64,000 bases of DNA from Adiantum capillus-veneris (GCA_014529385.2 CM043971.1:31203209-31267208); one strand, 5' to 3'. Shown: positions 43,620 through 55,219, counted from the stretch's first letter. Notes: generated by a model from the sequence alone, not told the origin. Numbers and translations are program-made.

Positions 43620-45246
43620 ACCAAAAGCATCAAGGTAAAGTTTCACAATCTGAGGAGTATCTGCTAGGTCCTCCTCTTACATCCACTTCGCATCCAATGC
43701 AGGATAGTTCTTGAACTTAACCAAGAACTGCCTTCGGACTTTACCTTTATTCTTCTTATCCTTATGTGCCAAAATCTGTTCAGGAACAAGGATCTCCTCG
43801 TTTTCTTCCACTTCGGGTTGCTCATCAGGCTCCCCATCATCAGGCACATCACCCTTAACAGGTTTCAAGAGACTCACATAGAATGCATTGTGAATCCTCC
43901 AAGTATCTGTCAGTTTCAATCGGAAGGAGACATCATTTATCTTTTCAGTGATCTGGAAAGGTCCATAGTATCGCATACTAAGCTTTGGAAAAAGCCTCTT
44001 CTTTCCTTTTTTTCTTTCTTAGGTGTGCCTTCTCAAAACGTAAGAGCACCCAATCATCCTCCTTCAATTTCAAATCGCGACGATGGCGATCCGTTGCCTT
44101 TTTTTGTCGTTCTTGAGACTTCTACAAAGTCTCGCGAACCTTGGCAAAAGCCGTATCCAAATCTCACGTATATTCATCCGCTTCAAAGATCTTATCTTTC
44201 GTGCTTAGGAAGGGTAGAACCTTCGCAGCACCTTCAACAATCTCAAATGGCGCCTTCCCCGTCGAAGAGTGTATTGTGTTATTGTAGGTAAATTCCACCA
44301 AAGGTAAGTACTTTTCCCATTGAGTCTTCTGATCCGAGATACAAGACTTCAATAAATCTAGAACCACTGAATTTGAGATTCAATAAATCTAGAACCACTG
44401 AATTTGCAATCTTAGATTGCCCATCAGTCTGCGGGTGCAATGAGGACGAGAACTGCAACCGCGTGGCAATATTCTCCCAAATTGCCTTCCAAAACAAACG
44501 CGTAAATCTGGGGTCTCTGTCGGAGACAATCGTCTCAGACATGCCATGTTATTGGAAAATCATCGCGACCATTCTGTGTTCTCGGGAGATCAAAAATGAA
44601 ATCCATTGCAATACTTTCCCAGGGGTGGGTGGGTATGGGTAAAGGTTGTAACAATCCGTGTGCCTTATGCCTATCAAACTTGACCTTCTGGCATACTAAG
44701 CAACTGCGCATAAACTCTTCCACATCCTTTTTGAGTCTCGTCCAAAAGAAGTATCTCTCTACCCGTTTCACGGTGGTAGCAATCCCGCGGTGACCCGTAT
44801 AAAGTGGACAATGGCATTGAGTCAAAACCTTTTCCCTCAACTGCTGTGTAACGCACAACATAGTTTTTCTCATCAAGTAGCCTTCCCGAATGGCTACTTT
44901 CTCCCCATCCCGTATCCGTGTGAAAATATTTGCAAAATCTGTATCTGTGGCATACTGATCGACCATATCCTCGAAGCTCCTATGATGTATCGCGGAAATA
45001 GCCAGAACCAACGGCTTCCGAGACAAAGCATCTGCCACCACATTCTTTTGTCCCTGCACATGGACAATCTGGAAGTGAAACTGTGACAAGATGTTCGCTC
45101 ACCGCATCTGCTTTTCTAAAAGCTGCTTCTGTGACAAGAAGTAGCGTAAACTCTGATGGTCTGTAAAGACAGTAAAATCCGCTCTGAGTAGGTAATGCCA
45201 CCACTGAGTAAGAGCATGGATAACCGCCAAAAGCTCTCTCTCTCAA
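43620..45246 (-). pseudogene. RNase H end, integrase and chromodomain tail, copy 2
   Basis: The C-terminal frame 43677-43976 has MRYYGPFQITEKINDVSFRL and RRQFLVKFKNYPALDAKWM, with a stop within the tail. The integrase core is at 44164-44590: SDRDPRFTRLFWKAIWENI and HPQTDGQSKIANS, with Lys (44411-44413, AAG) at the catalytic Glu position, and a short duplicated segment (TTTGAGATTCAATAAATC, 44370-44400) beside it. The zinc region and VADALSRK block lie at 44600-45089. Part of the core between the first and second Asp is deleted near 44545-44575. Confidence 0.8.
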
Positions 45247-46312
45247 ATCTGTGCTGTCATCTCCGGCCTAGAGAACAATCGGCTCTCGTAAGCAATGACA
45301 TGGCCTTCTTGCATCAATACCGCACCCAGACTACGACCACAAGTATCACAATATACTTCAAATGACATCTGCAAGTCCGGCAAAGTCAAAACTGGTCCCG
45401 TAGTCAATTTCTCTTTCAATGTCTGAAATGCAGTCACCTCTGTGGATCCCCACGAGAAAGGGACTCCTTTCTGTGTCAAGACATGCAAAGGGGAAGCAAC
45501 CTCTGCAAACTTTCGTATGAACCGCCTGTAGTACGAACACAGTCCCAAGAAGCTTCTAACTTCATGGACATTCTTCAAGTCGGGCCAATCACGTATAGTC
45601 TCTATCTTGGCCGGATCCATTTGCACTCCTGCTGTTGAGACAATGTGTCCCAAAAAGTGTATCTCTGGTAGGAAAAATTCACTTTTCTTTGCATTAATCA
45701 CTAACTTGTGATCTTGTAATTCCTGAAAGACTTGAAGTAGATGAACTCTGTGTTCTGCCTCATTCTTGGAGAAAACAATGATGTCGTCAAAGAAAGTGCC
45801 AACAAATAGTTTGTACTCTCGAAAGATCCTGTCCATCATCCGGTTAAATGTCGCAGGAGCTTTTGGTTAAGCCAAAAGGCATCACCAAAAACTCAAATAA
45901 CCCAAAAGTAGTTCAAAAGGCTGTCTTGTAGACGTCTTCCGGTGCGATTCGGATCTGATGATATCCACTCTTCAAGTCAATCCTGCTAAAGCACGAGGAT
46001 CCCCGTAACCTGTCGAGTATATCATCGATCCTAGGAATCGGAAATTTGTTCTTGATGGTGATTTTGTTGAGAGCTTTATAATCGATGCACATTCTCCAAG
46101 ATCCGTCTTTCTTCAAATCCAACAACAGTGGAGAGCAATACGGTGAAGTAGTATGTTGGACAAGACCCTTTTCCAAGAGGTCTTTCACTGGGTTTATAAT
46201 CTTTTCATTCTGTACTCGGCTCACACGGTAAGGTGGCCGGTTCAGTGGTGTGCTTCCAGGTATCAGATCAATGGTATGATCTTTAGGCCCTCTAAAAGCA
46301 ATCGGCATGAGT
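45243..46312 (-). pseudogene. Reverse transcriptase, copy 2
   Basis: 45913-46308 carries [57 protein letters not shown] and [19 protein letters not shown]. 45243-45839 carries MMDRIFREYKLFVGTFFDDI and SFLGLCSYYRRFIRKFAEVA. A frameshift at about 45855-45865 splits the FGL-TNAPATF-equivalent region. The active box is FFDD. Fuller than copy 1 and its likely model. Confidence 0.82.
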
Positions 46313-46446
46313 GTGGAGAAAAATCTTGGCGTTCTTTTGTTCAGGTCAAAACATATTCAACCTTTATCCATCATTCAAGTCTCTCCCATAAGAATGAGTA
46401 AAGAAAACTGAAGTTCATCAAGTACAATCTCTAAGCCCTTCATTTG

Positions 46447-46760
46447 TCAAAGTCGCTTTCTCGGCCCGGTAGTCAACCACGGCGTAGTTCTTGTGGTACC
46501 AAGGGATTCCGAGTAGAATGTCACTCGCATGCCCTGAACACCCCTGTCATTGCAAACGAAGGTTGCCAATGCTCGGTGTAATGCAACATCCCGTCCGGGT
46601 GCCAGTCGAACTACCTCCGCTTGTGGCGTCAGTCTGTCGAGCGTGATTCCAAATCGAGCCGCCAATTCCAAGTGAAAAGAAGTTTGCCTTGGCTCCTTCG
46701 AAAGAGCGTCCCGATCCTTCACTTTGCCCCAAAAGCGGCAAAGTTTGTACTTTCATTCAT
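46447..46760 (-). pseudogene. Protease remnant lacking the catalytic motif
   Basis: The frame contains LELAARFGITLDRLTPQAEV and a VQGMRVTF segment, matching the part of Ty3 proteases after the active site. The expected Asp-Ser/Thr-Gly stretch just before is replaced by KEPRQTSFH, so the catalytic Asp appears deleted. The final ILG-x-PW-like block is out of frame. Confidence 0.55.
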
Positions 46761-48354
46761 TTGATTCGGTGTAGGTCCCATGCCATGTGGTACCAGCTCT
46801 GCTTTTCTATCTGCCTTTTCTGCCACGTTCCTCAGCTGCTCTCGAACTCTCAGGCCTGTCGTCGTCCTTATCATTCTGTTCTTTCGGTGCCTTTTTAGGG
46901 CACTTCGTGGAGATATGTCCATGTTCCCCGCATCCAAAGCACTTCCCGTCTCTGATGAAGTGAGCTCTCTCCTCAGGAGTAAGCTTGGGTGGTACATCCT
47001 TTTTCTCTGGGTTGCTCTTTTTCTTTCTACTTTCATTCCCAGAAGTCTGTTCGGCTCGTTGTGTCATGGCCTCATCTGTGGGGTAGGTCAAACTGCCAGA
47101 GTGAATGGCAAAGCCCTGCTTCGTATGACTCATCAACTCCTGAATAGAAGCTGACTTCTGCTCCAAGCAGTGATCTCGGATCTCTGTAGGTAGACCCAAG
47201 GTAAACCGCTCAATCTGTTCTCTGAACGAGATCTTCTTGAATGAAGAGGCGGGTAGAAAAGAGCTCCAGAATCTTTCACAGTAAGCATTGATTGTATCTT
47301 TCTTGGTCATCCGAAGATGGTTCCAAGCAGCTCGTATATATCGTTCATATTCTTGCATCAACCAAGAACAAATAAAAAGCTTCTTAAATTTCAGCCATTT
47401 AACTGGCGCAGTCTTGTTTAAAAGAAGCGTGGACCACCAAGTACGAGCATTCCCCTCAAAGTAAAGAGGCAGCTCTCCGAATCTTGGAGTGCTCTGAATA
47501 GCATCCTCCCGTGAAAGCTATGTCAAACTGCTATATAAAAGACAAAGCCTTCGAAGCATCTGAGTATCCTGAAAAAGTATCAAACTTGATCGAGTGGCCA
47601 CCTTTTTTAAACTCTCGGACTTTCTTGCTTTTATCTTCGAGAAAGTCATACTGGTTTGGCTTTGTAAAAGTTCTTCTTGTTCGCATAAAAGTTTCTGTCA
47701 TCTGAATCTGAGCTGTCTGTAGACGAGTCCTCAGTAGAACTGTCAATCTCTGGGCGAGATTTAGCCTTCTTTGCCTTTTTCTTGCCCTTTCCGAAGCTTT
47801 GTTTCTTGCTTCGCTTTTTACCTTTTGTCTTCTTCGCTCAAATCTGAAGAGCTAGAAGAAGAAGAAGAAGAAGAAGAAGAAGTGGGTACTCCTTCAAATC
47901 GAACGCGCTTCTTCTGTTTCTTTGCCTTGTCAAAAGTCGACTGACGACCCAAATATCTCGAGAAGTCAGTGCTTTTCTTCTGCTTTTTGCCGTGCTTTTT
48001 GGCTTTCTTTTGCGCGTCAAAAAGATGAGCAATCCGTGCATCAACCACCTCCTGTAATTTTTTCTCTGAATACTGTTTGTGATCAGAAGGTTTCTTGAGA
48101 GCGGGTTTCAGGGTTGGTGTAGTGGTTTTCTGCCACTGCGCATGCACTGCTTGAAAAGAAGTCTCGCTCATATATTTTGCCAATTTCGGATTCTTTGCAA
48201 AACTGAGCATCATCTTTGTTGCATCGCCGATCAGTTGACGACGCTTCATCTCTCTTTGCTCCGCTTGAGTAGGCCGAGGCGGACCATACTCTGTGCCGGA
48301 ATCTTCGTTGTGATTCGTGTACATTCGTTGGCCAGGCTTACGCTGATGATTCAT
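46761..48354 (-). pseudogene. Gag of chromovirus copy 2
   Basis: Starts at ATG 48354 (MNHQRKPGQRMY). Basic N-terminal region with RRQLIGDATKMMLSF, a Lys-rich stretch, then a serine run encoded by an (AGA)n repeat at about 47850-47881. A stop precedes the capsid parts (KKGGHSIKFDTFSGYSDASK; AAWNHLRMTKKDTINAYCE). A CCHC knuckle CFGCGEHGHISTKC lies at 46905-46950, followed by a basic tail. At least three stops or frame changes. Confidence 0.78.
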
Positions 48355-48773
48355 TGTTTATGCCCCGTAATCAGCAGGCGGATGTCAAAGTGATTATGGG
48401 AGCCTTGGAACTTTTTGGCAGTGCGGCTGGGCATAGAGTCAACTTTTGTAAATCAAAGCTTTTGCCTCTCTGTTCGTGTGATTGGCATAGTTTGCTATCG
48501 CCAGGGGAGATTGTGTTGTCAAATGTGATCACTAGGCATTTGGGTTATCCTATTGGATGGAATGTTACTCACTCTTAGAAAGTCAATTGGGTCATGCAAC
48601 GTTTGAATGTCAAATTGCATTACTGGAAGTTATCTACTTGGCCCTTGCATGTTCATCTGCGAATTGTTCAGAGTATTTTGTTGGCATATGTTCAATTTTT
48701 TTTGCCATTGATGCATTGGCCTCGCCATTGTCTTGATTCTCTTATGTTGGACATTATGTCCCATTTGTGGCGG
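48330..48773 (+). pseudogene. LINE reverse transcriptase fragment
   Basis: Plus-strand translation gives the non-LTR RT box AYADDSLF (Tyr-Ala-Asp-Asp at 48339-48350), then MGALELFGSAAGHRVNFCKS, HLGYPIGW and LRIVQSILLAYVQFFLPLMH. These are the catalytic box and following thumb region of plant L1-type RT, with a stop at 48579. Cut on the left by the gag start and on the right by a family Z LTR; endonuclease and poly-A are absent. Confidence 0.75.
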
Positions 48774-49394
48774 CTCAGCGTTTTCAGCCCTTGCCATCGC
48801 CAAAAGAACCCTCATGCCTAGCGTTTTTGATCCTAGCAAAAGCAACCCCAGTTTTCAGCCTTTGGACATTTTCAGCAGGAGATTTTCAGCCATCAAAGAC
48901 CATCAGTTTTCAGCCCTAAGACCTGCAGAATTTCAGTGACAAAGACCAACAGAATCAGCCCCAAAACCAGCGTTTTGGATTGTAGCAGATTTCAGCCCAT
49001 AGTGTTTTTGGACAGCAGATAAAAGATTGCAGATTTCAGCCCTAGTGTCGGCCTCGCCATCCCCGTCGTCATCACCGACATAGTCTAGACTTGCATGAGT
49101 CACATGCATTCAGTGTGTACCAGATTGTGCAATCATAAGTAGACCACTCTCACCGACGAGAGTGGGGCCTTCGGAGGAGGGTTTGACAACGTTCTGGTGT
49201 CGTATTCTCTTCTCTCTCTATCTCTCAGTCTCATACACTTTCACGCACAGTGTCCATTCACTTGTTTGTGATCATTGCACTCTCTCATTAAGAACGGAAG
49301 GCTCTCCCTTCCATAAGAACAAAAGAAACCTTGAGCACAGTTCGGAGCACTCATCTTGAGCAAAGCGCAAACATTCATTCCGCTGCACCTTACA
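48774..49394 (+). repeat. Partial 5' LTR, family Z copy A
   Basis: Matches the last ~615 bases of the 51334-52529 LTR, beginning at CAGCGTTTTCAG and ending CCTTACA next to the PBS. U3 and the TATA box are missing. Confidence 0.88.
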
Positions 49395-49395
49395 T

Positions 49396-49408
49396 TGGTA
49401 TCAAAGCT
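49396..49408 (+). other. Primer binding site, tRNA-iMet (family Z)
   Basis: TGGTATCAAAGCT, one base different from the canonical iMet PBS, one base after the LTR end. Confidence 0.85.
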
Positions 49409-49861
49409 TTGGCAGTGTTCTGTATCACTCAAGGAAAGAACCACAAGAACCACATATTTTTTTCGCTTGTTGCGGTCGCACGAACCCAAGTTCGCTTGGG
49501 CGTGTCGATTCCTAATCGTGTTTTTGAAGAGTGACAGGAATCCCAAGAAAGAAGGGCTTGTCCAGCCTCCCCTTGTGTCTCTTTTCACTCATTGAGATCG
49601 GACCGTGCACTTAGTGGCCGGCCAATCGACGTGAGGTGGGAAAAAGCAACCTGGTGTGAGCGCAAGGCCGCCACGGGGTGTGCCCGTGGAAAAGAGCAAA
49701 ACTCGGGTGAAGAGAAGATCCTTCTCTAACACAGATTGCAAGCTAAAGAAGACCCGCAAGAACCTCAAGAACTCAAGAACCCCAAGAACCAAGACCCCCA
49801 AGAACCCAAGTTCCTCGTGAACCTAAGAACCCAAGACCACAAGAACCCTCGACTTCAGTGG

Positions 49862-51322
49862 ATGGTCATCACTCGAAGCGGAATGGATACTTCGCTTGGA
49901 GGTGATGAGCATGAGCGAGGCGAAGAAGAATTTCCCCCACCAGGAGGTTTTTTTGACCCTCTCCCTTCCCCATCTACGCCAAGGATTGCACCAAATCCTA
50001 TGGAGGCTTGGTGCAAGACGATGATGGACATGATGACAACGTGGCACGAAGCAAGAATGGCAGCCATGGAGCGTGAGCGCGAGCAATTACGCTTGGAGGC
50101 CAAAGAATTTGATCGCAAGTACGCAGAAAGAAAAACAGAATTGGATCGCAAGAACGTTGTTCATTCTTCCTCTCTCATTTCTAATGTGTAGGCGAAGATT
50201 GAAGAGATTTGGGAAAAGGAGACTCTCTCAGTCTCTTCTTCTCTCAAGCATGATACACAGGATTTGAATGGCAATGATTTGCATGATGATTTGGATGATA
50301 ATGATGAGCTTGATGATTTGGATGACAATGACAAGCATGATGATTTGCATGATCAAGATGTGATTTCTCACAAGCATGATGATTTGCATGAAGATGATGT
50401 GATTGTTCACAATGATGAGTTAGTTGATGCTTTTCTAGCGAAGCTAACCTCGTTGCAGATTTGATTAATCACGAAGGATCGATCTTGGCTCTCGAGCCTA
50501 GGTCCAAAGGCTAAAGCACCCCTTCAAGAAGAACTGATCTTGGCTCTCGAGCCTCGGTCCAAAGAACTCTCATAGGAAGTATTATGTGTTCGAACGATTT
50601 GTCAGCACGCATTGTACGAGTTTTTCATTCGTGATCATTTCCTGTATTTTAGTCAGCGTGTTTATGTGATCCCTTTTCTTAGGCATGACATATTGTACGT
50701 TGAGCACGTTTCACTCATGAATGAGCACGAATGCATGCAGATTGTTCATGAAAAGCTGAAAAGTATGTATGCAAGGAAGTCACATTCCATGTCTCTTCCT
50801 TGGCATGACACATTTGTAGAAAGAGCACATGAAAGAATGAGCATCAAGCATGGGCATTTCCATTGTGAATTGCCACAGTTGATTGCTTTAGATCAAAAGA
50901 GAAAGATTCGATCTTATTGTTTGCGTGTGTGTGGTGAACGGTTTGGCACTCCATCTCTTTGTTCATGTACATTGCATGCACAGTCTTTGAGGAAGACGAG
51001 ATTTTTTCCACTCACTTTACATGGAATAGGTATGTTCATGGTTTTGTGTTGGAAATGGTTTCAAGAATTTTCAGCCATGGAGATTCTTGAAGAAGAAAGA
51101 AGCATGACTCTCGACGAAGTTGAAGCATCGAAGGAGCCACAGAAGACTTTGTGTCGCTTTCGGCGCGGCCCAAAGAAGCAAGCGTTACAGACCTTTATGA
51201 AGTTCAAGTACCGCACGACCCACACATCAGAGTGGGCCGGCAAAGAGTCCCTTCCAAGATTCCGAATGCTATTGGCGATCTCTCTCGACGCCATACAGTT
51301 CGGTACCAGTACCTCACTTTGA
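49862..51322 (+). pseudogene. Family Z ORF, copy A (coiled coil, Asp/His repeats, unknown C-terminus)
   Basis: Starts MVITRSGMDTSLGGDEHER at ATG 49862. Then comes a Pro-rich stretch and a charged helix (AAMEREREQLRLEAKEFDRK) likely to form a coiled coil. A TAG at 50189-50191 interrupts; the same frame then gives LHDDLDDND-type Asp/His repeats (50252-50420). A lost T near 50435 shifts the frame, and from 50612 the first frame resumes with a well-conserved region: FIRDHFLYFSQRVYVIPF, HDILYVEHVSLMNEHE, SHSMSLPWHDTFVERAHERM, GHFHCELPQLIALDQKRKI. No known domain recognised. The frame ends next to the polypurine tract. Confidence 0.65.
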
Positions 51323-51333
51323 AAAGGAGGGGA
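51321..51333 (+). other. Polypurine tract, family Z copy A
   Basis: GAAAAGGAGGGGA directly before the 3' LTR start. The same tract occurs at 55207-55219 and, inverted, at 62110-62122. Confidence 0.85.
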
Positions 51334-52529
51334 TGTCATGCGACACATCCAACCCTATGTGTCCGTGAACAAGCTACAACACGACAAGGGTTTAGTCAGT
51401 CTTGTCAGTCTAGATTAGAAGTGATCTGACACTTTTGTGAGTCTATTCGTAGACCGTGCATGCCCAGTCACTTAGTGTAGATGCATATCTTTTGGTTGCA
51501 TACAGCATGATCATAAGCATTCCCATCAGAATCCATCAGAATTCTTCAGGGGAATTTTTCAGTGCATTTAGCCTATTTTACCTATTTTTGACATTTTTCA
51601 CTTATTAATTTTAAGCGACTTTTGTTGGAAAGTAGGTAGGGCAAATTGAGTAAGTTTGTATATAAGCAAACTAGAGCTAGCACTATTTGGCAGAAGAGGC
51701 AACAGGAGGCAAGCTCAACAGGCAACTTCTCAAGCAAGAACTTGGTGGTCTCCCTCCAAGCAAGAAGGACTCAGCCCTAGCGTTTTCCATCCAGCATCAT
51801 CGTCAGGAGTTCCCATAGCCTAGCGTTTTTGCAACAGGTAGTCACTGCAAGCAGATCCTCATGCACAACGTTTTCAGCATTAGCTTCATCGCCGACAAAG
51901 CTGCAAATATCAGCGTTTTCAGTCCTTGCCATCGCCAAAAGAACCCCCATGCCTAGTGTTTTTGATCCTAGCAAAAGCAGCCCCAGTTTTCAGCCTTTGG
52001 ACATTTTCAGCAGGAGATTTTCAGCCATCAAAGACCATCAGTTTTCAGCCCTAAGACCTGTAGAATTTCAGCGACAAAGACCAACAGAATCAGCCCCAAA
52101 ACCAGCGTTTTGGATTGTAGTAGATTTCAACCCATAGCGTTTTTGGACAGCAGATAAAAGATTGCAGATTTCAGTCCTAGTGTCGGCCTCGCCATCCCCG
52201 TCGTCATCGCCGACATAGTCTAGACTTGCATCAATCACATGCATTCAGTTTGTAACAGCTTGTGCAATCATAAGTAGACCACTCTCGCCGACGAGAGTGG
52301 GGTCTTCGGAGGAGGGTTTGACAACATTCTGGTGTCGTATTCTCTTCTCTCTCTATCTCTCAGTCTCATACACTTTCACGCACAGTGTCCATTCACTTGT
52401 TTGTGATCATTGCACTCTCTCATTAAGAACGGAAGGCTCTCCCTTCCATAAGAACAAAATAAACCTTGAGCATAGTTCGGAGCACTCATCTTGAGCAAAG
52501 CGCAAACATTCATTCCGCTGCACCTAACA
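51334..52529 (+). repeat. 3' LTR, family Z copy A (1196 bp)
   Basis: TGTCATGCGACACATCC to CACCTAACA. TATATAAG at 51659-51666 marks the U3/R border. Downstream are repeated AGCGTTTT motifs and TTTTCAGCC phrases. Pairs with 55220-56444 and the reverse of 60892-62109. Confidence 0.92.
51659..51666 (+). promoter_or_regulatory. LTR TATA box (family Z)
   Basis: TATATAAG followed by CAAAC and a CTAGC-rich start. The same box is at 53460-53467, 55545-55552 and (minus strand) about 61786-61793, so it is conserved across copies. Confidence 0.65.
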
Positions 52530-52800
52530 AAAGCACTGAAGCTTAACTCCAGTTCGTATATCGAGGCAAGGTGCTCCTCCAAGGCAATGTACTTGTTGTA
52601 ACAAGGTCCAATAGGTGTCTCTGTCCATCAAAAAGGATGGTGGAGTCTTCTTTGGAAAGCGGATGTTTCCATATGTCGTAAACAACGTCAATGTTGAACA
52701 GGAATAAATGGCCCTCGGTGGGTCTCATGCCCAAAAGAAATGATCAAGCTGATGTCGAGGATATGGCTAGCTGCAACAATCATCGGTAGACTACCACCGT
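52530..52800 (-). other. Unassigned internal fragment left of a chromovirus-type LTR
   Basis: No intact ORF; minus-strand translation gives protein-like pieces (ETHRGPFIPVQH, LHHPF) with stops. It would be internal sequence of the element whose 5' LTR starts at 52801, but I could not assign a domain or a PBS. Confidence 0.3.
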
Positions 52801-53136
52801 TGTCACAGACTTGGGCATCCCAAGTCGGAAATTGAACACGACACACGAGAAAATCACTTAAAATACTTCGCAACTTTAAAATTTGAGTCGACACGGCTCG
52901 ACTTAGTTCCATGCCCAGAGAGATTGGCCCCAAAGACGGGTGTCCCTTTCGGTATTTCTTTTATATTAATATTAATATTAATGTTTGAGCAAAGTATAAC
53001 TCGCGAAGGAGTCCTCTGCTCTCAGACTTTGCTTCCAGATGCTCTAAATAGCGAGGCCCATAAGGGTCCTTTTATTTTACAAGAGATGCCAAAAGCAGAG
53101 CCCCAAAAGCAATTAAACTCAAAAGCAAAGTGTTCC

Positions 53137-53880
53137 TATCACGTGACACATCCAACCCTGTGTGTCCGTGGACAAGCTACAGCATGACCAGGGTTCAGTC
53201 AGTCAAGTCAATCTAGAATAGGAAGTGATCTGGCACTTTTGTGAGTGTTCGTAGACCGTGCATGTCCAGACACTTAGATTAGATGCATATCCTCTGGTTG
53301 CACACAACATGATCACAAGCATTCCCATCAGAATCCATCAGAATCCTTCAGGGGAATTTTCCAATGCATTTAGCCTATTTTTCTTATTTTTGACATTTTT
53401 CACTTATTAATTTAAGTGACTTTTGTTGGAAAGTAGGTAGGGCAAATTGAGTAAGTTTGTATATAAGCAAACCTAGACTAGCACTAAATGGCAGAAGAGG
53501 CAACAGGAGCCAAGCTCAACTGACAACTTCTCAGCAAGACCCCCTGGTGGACCTTCCCCCCAAGCAGCAGATACCTCCCATCCCCTAGCGTTTTGCATCA
53601 GCCTTGTCATCGCCAAAACTTACCATTCCCTAGCGTTTTGGAAGAAGATCCTCACCACAGATTTCCTCAGCTAGCGTTTTTGCAAGACCAGCATACCTAG
53701 CGTTTTTGTTCCCCTTCAGCCTAGCGTTTTTGACAAATTGCAGCCTGGCGTTTTCATGAGGATTGCGTTCAAAATAGCAGCAGTAGACATCGCCATTTGC
53801 AGCAGTAGAAAACCTTCAAGTTCAGCCATAAGAAGCAGCAGATTCAGCCCGGTAAGAACCTCAGTTTTCAGCCAAAAGAA
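53137..53880 (+). repeat. Partial 5' LTR, family Z copy B
   Basis: Matches the first ~745 bases of 55220-56444, with TATATAAG at 53460 and six AGCGTTTT-type motifs. It stops at CAGCCAAAAGAAA, where coding sequence begins. Confidence 0.88.
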
Positions 53881-55219
53881 AGACAAGAAGTTAGACCGAA
53901 AAGCAGAAATAGAGCGTGAACACGAAGAAAAGATGGCAGCCATAGAGCGTCAGTACACAGAAAGAGTGGCATCCATACATCACGAGAACAAAGAAAGTCA
54001 AGCCAAATTGGATCGCGAGAACAAAGAAAGAGAAGCAGAATTTGATCGCGAAAACAAAGCAAGACAAGAACAGAGTGACCAACACATGAAAGAGTTCTTG
54101 CGACTCATGCAAATCATGTGTGTCATGCTTTGGAGAACTAGAGACTGAGAGAGTCTCCTTTTCCTGATTCTGTGCAAAGTGCGCCTGCACAATAGAAAAG
54201 AGTGATGATGATGATTTGAATGACGCACAGGATTTACATGATGATTTGAATGACAATGATAAGCATGATGATTTGAATGATAATGATGAGCATGATGATT
54301 TGCACGATCAAGATGTGATTTCTCACAAGCATGATGATTTGCATGAAGATGATGTGATTGCTCACAAGGATGATGGGTTAGTGGATGCTTTTTCTAGCGA
54401 AGCTAACCTCGTTGCAGATTCGATCAATCACGAAAGATCAATCTTGGCTCTCGAGCCTAGGTCCAAAGAACCCTTACACGAAGTATTATGTGTTCGCATG
54501 ATTGATACGCACGCATTGATCGAGTGTTTCATTCGTGATCGTTTCGTGTATTTTAGTCAACGTTTTTATGTGATTCCTTTTCCTAGGCATGACATATTGT
54601 ATGTTGAGCACGTTTCACTCATGAATGAGCACAGTTGTATTCATGAAAAGCTGAAAAGTATGCATTCAAGGAAGTCACATTCCATATCTCTTCCTTGGCA
54701 TAACACATTTATAGACAGAGCACATGAAAGTATGAGCACGAAGCATGGGCATTTCCGTTGTGAATTGCCACAGTTGATTGCTTTAGATCATAAGAGAAAG
54801 ATTTGATCTCATTGTTTGAGTGTGTGTGGTGAACGGTTTAGCACTCTGTCTCTTTGTTCATCTACATTGCATGCACAGACTTTGAGGAAGACACGATTTT
54901 TTCCACTCACTTTACATGGAATAGGTATGTTCATGGTTTTGTGTTGGAAATGGAATTTTCAGCCATGGAGATTCTTGAAGAAAGAAGAAGCATGACTCTC
55001 GACGAAGTTGAAGCATTGAAGGAGCCACAGAAGACTTTGTACCTTTCGGCGCGGCCCAGAGAAGCAAGCATTGCAGACCTTTATGAAGTTCAAGTACCGC
55101 ACGACCCACACATCAGAGTGGGCCGGCGAAGAGTCCCTTCCAGGATTTCGGATGCTATTGGCGATCTCCCTCGATGCCATATAGTTCGGTACCAATACCT
55201 CACTTTGAAAAGGAGGGGA
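53881..55219 (+). pseudogene. Family Z ORF, copy B, with inverted segment
   Basis: Begins inside the coiled coil (KLDRKAEIEREHEEKMAAIE, then ERVASIHHENKESQAKLDRE). At about 54106-54203 the DNA is inverted relative to copies A and C: the minus strand there encodes QEKETLSVSSSPKHDTHDLH, which copy C encodes in sense. Then come the Asp/His repeats (54222-54375) and the conserved C-terminal region (CFIRDRFVYFSQRFYVIPF, HFRCELPQLIALDHKRKI, stop at 54804). A final frame (54854 onward) includes SARPREASIADLYEVQVPHD and GRRRVPSRISDAIGDLP, running into the polypurine tract. Confidence 0.65.

Larger units (their letters stand above)
42361..48354 (-). mobile_element. Chromovirus copy 2: 3' LTR to gag, 5' LTR missing
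   Basis: 3' LTR 42361-43039, then pol and gag in element order up to the gag ATG at 48354. Immediately beyond, sequence becomes a LINE RT fragment, so leader, PBS and 5' LTR are lost. All domains are broken by stops or frameshifts. Confidence 0.85.
48774..52529 (+). mobile_element. Family Z non-autonomous LTR element, copy A
   Basis: Partial 5' LTR (48774-49394), iMet PBS, leader, one broken ~490-codon frame, polypurine tract and full 3' LTR (51334-52529). No gag knuckle, protease, RT or integrase. The 5' LTR has lost its first ~580 bases (the U3 side) at the junction with the LINE fragment. Confidence 0.85.
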
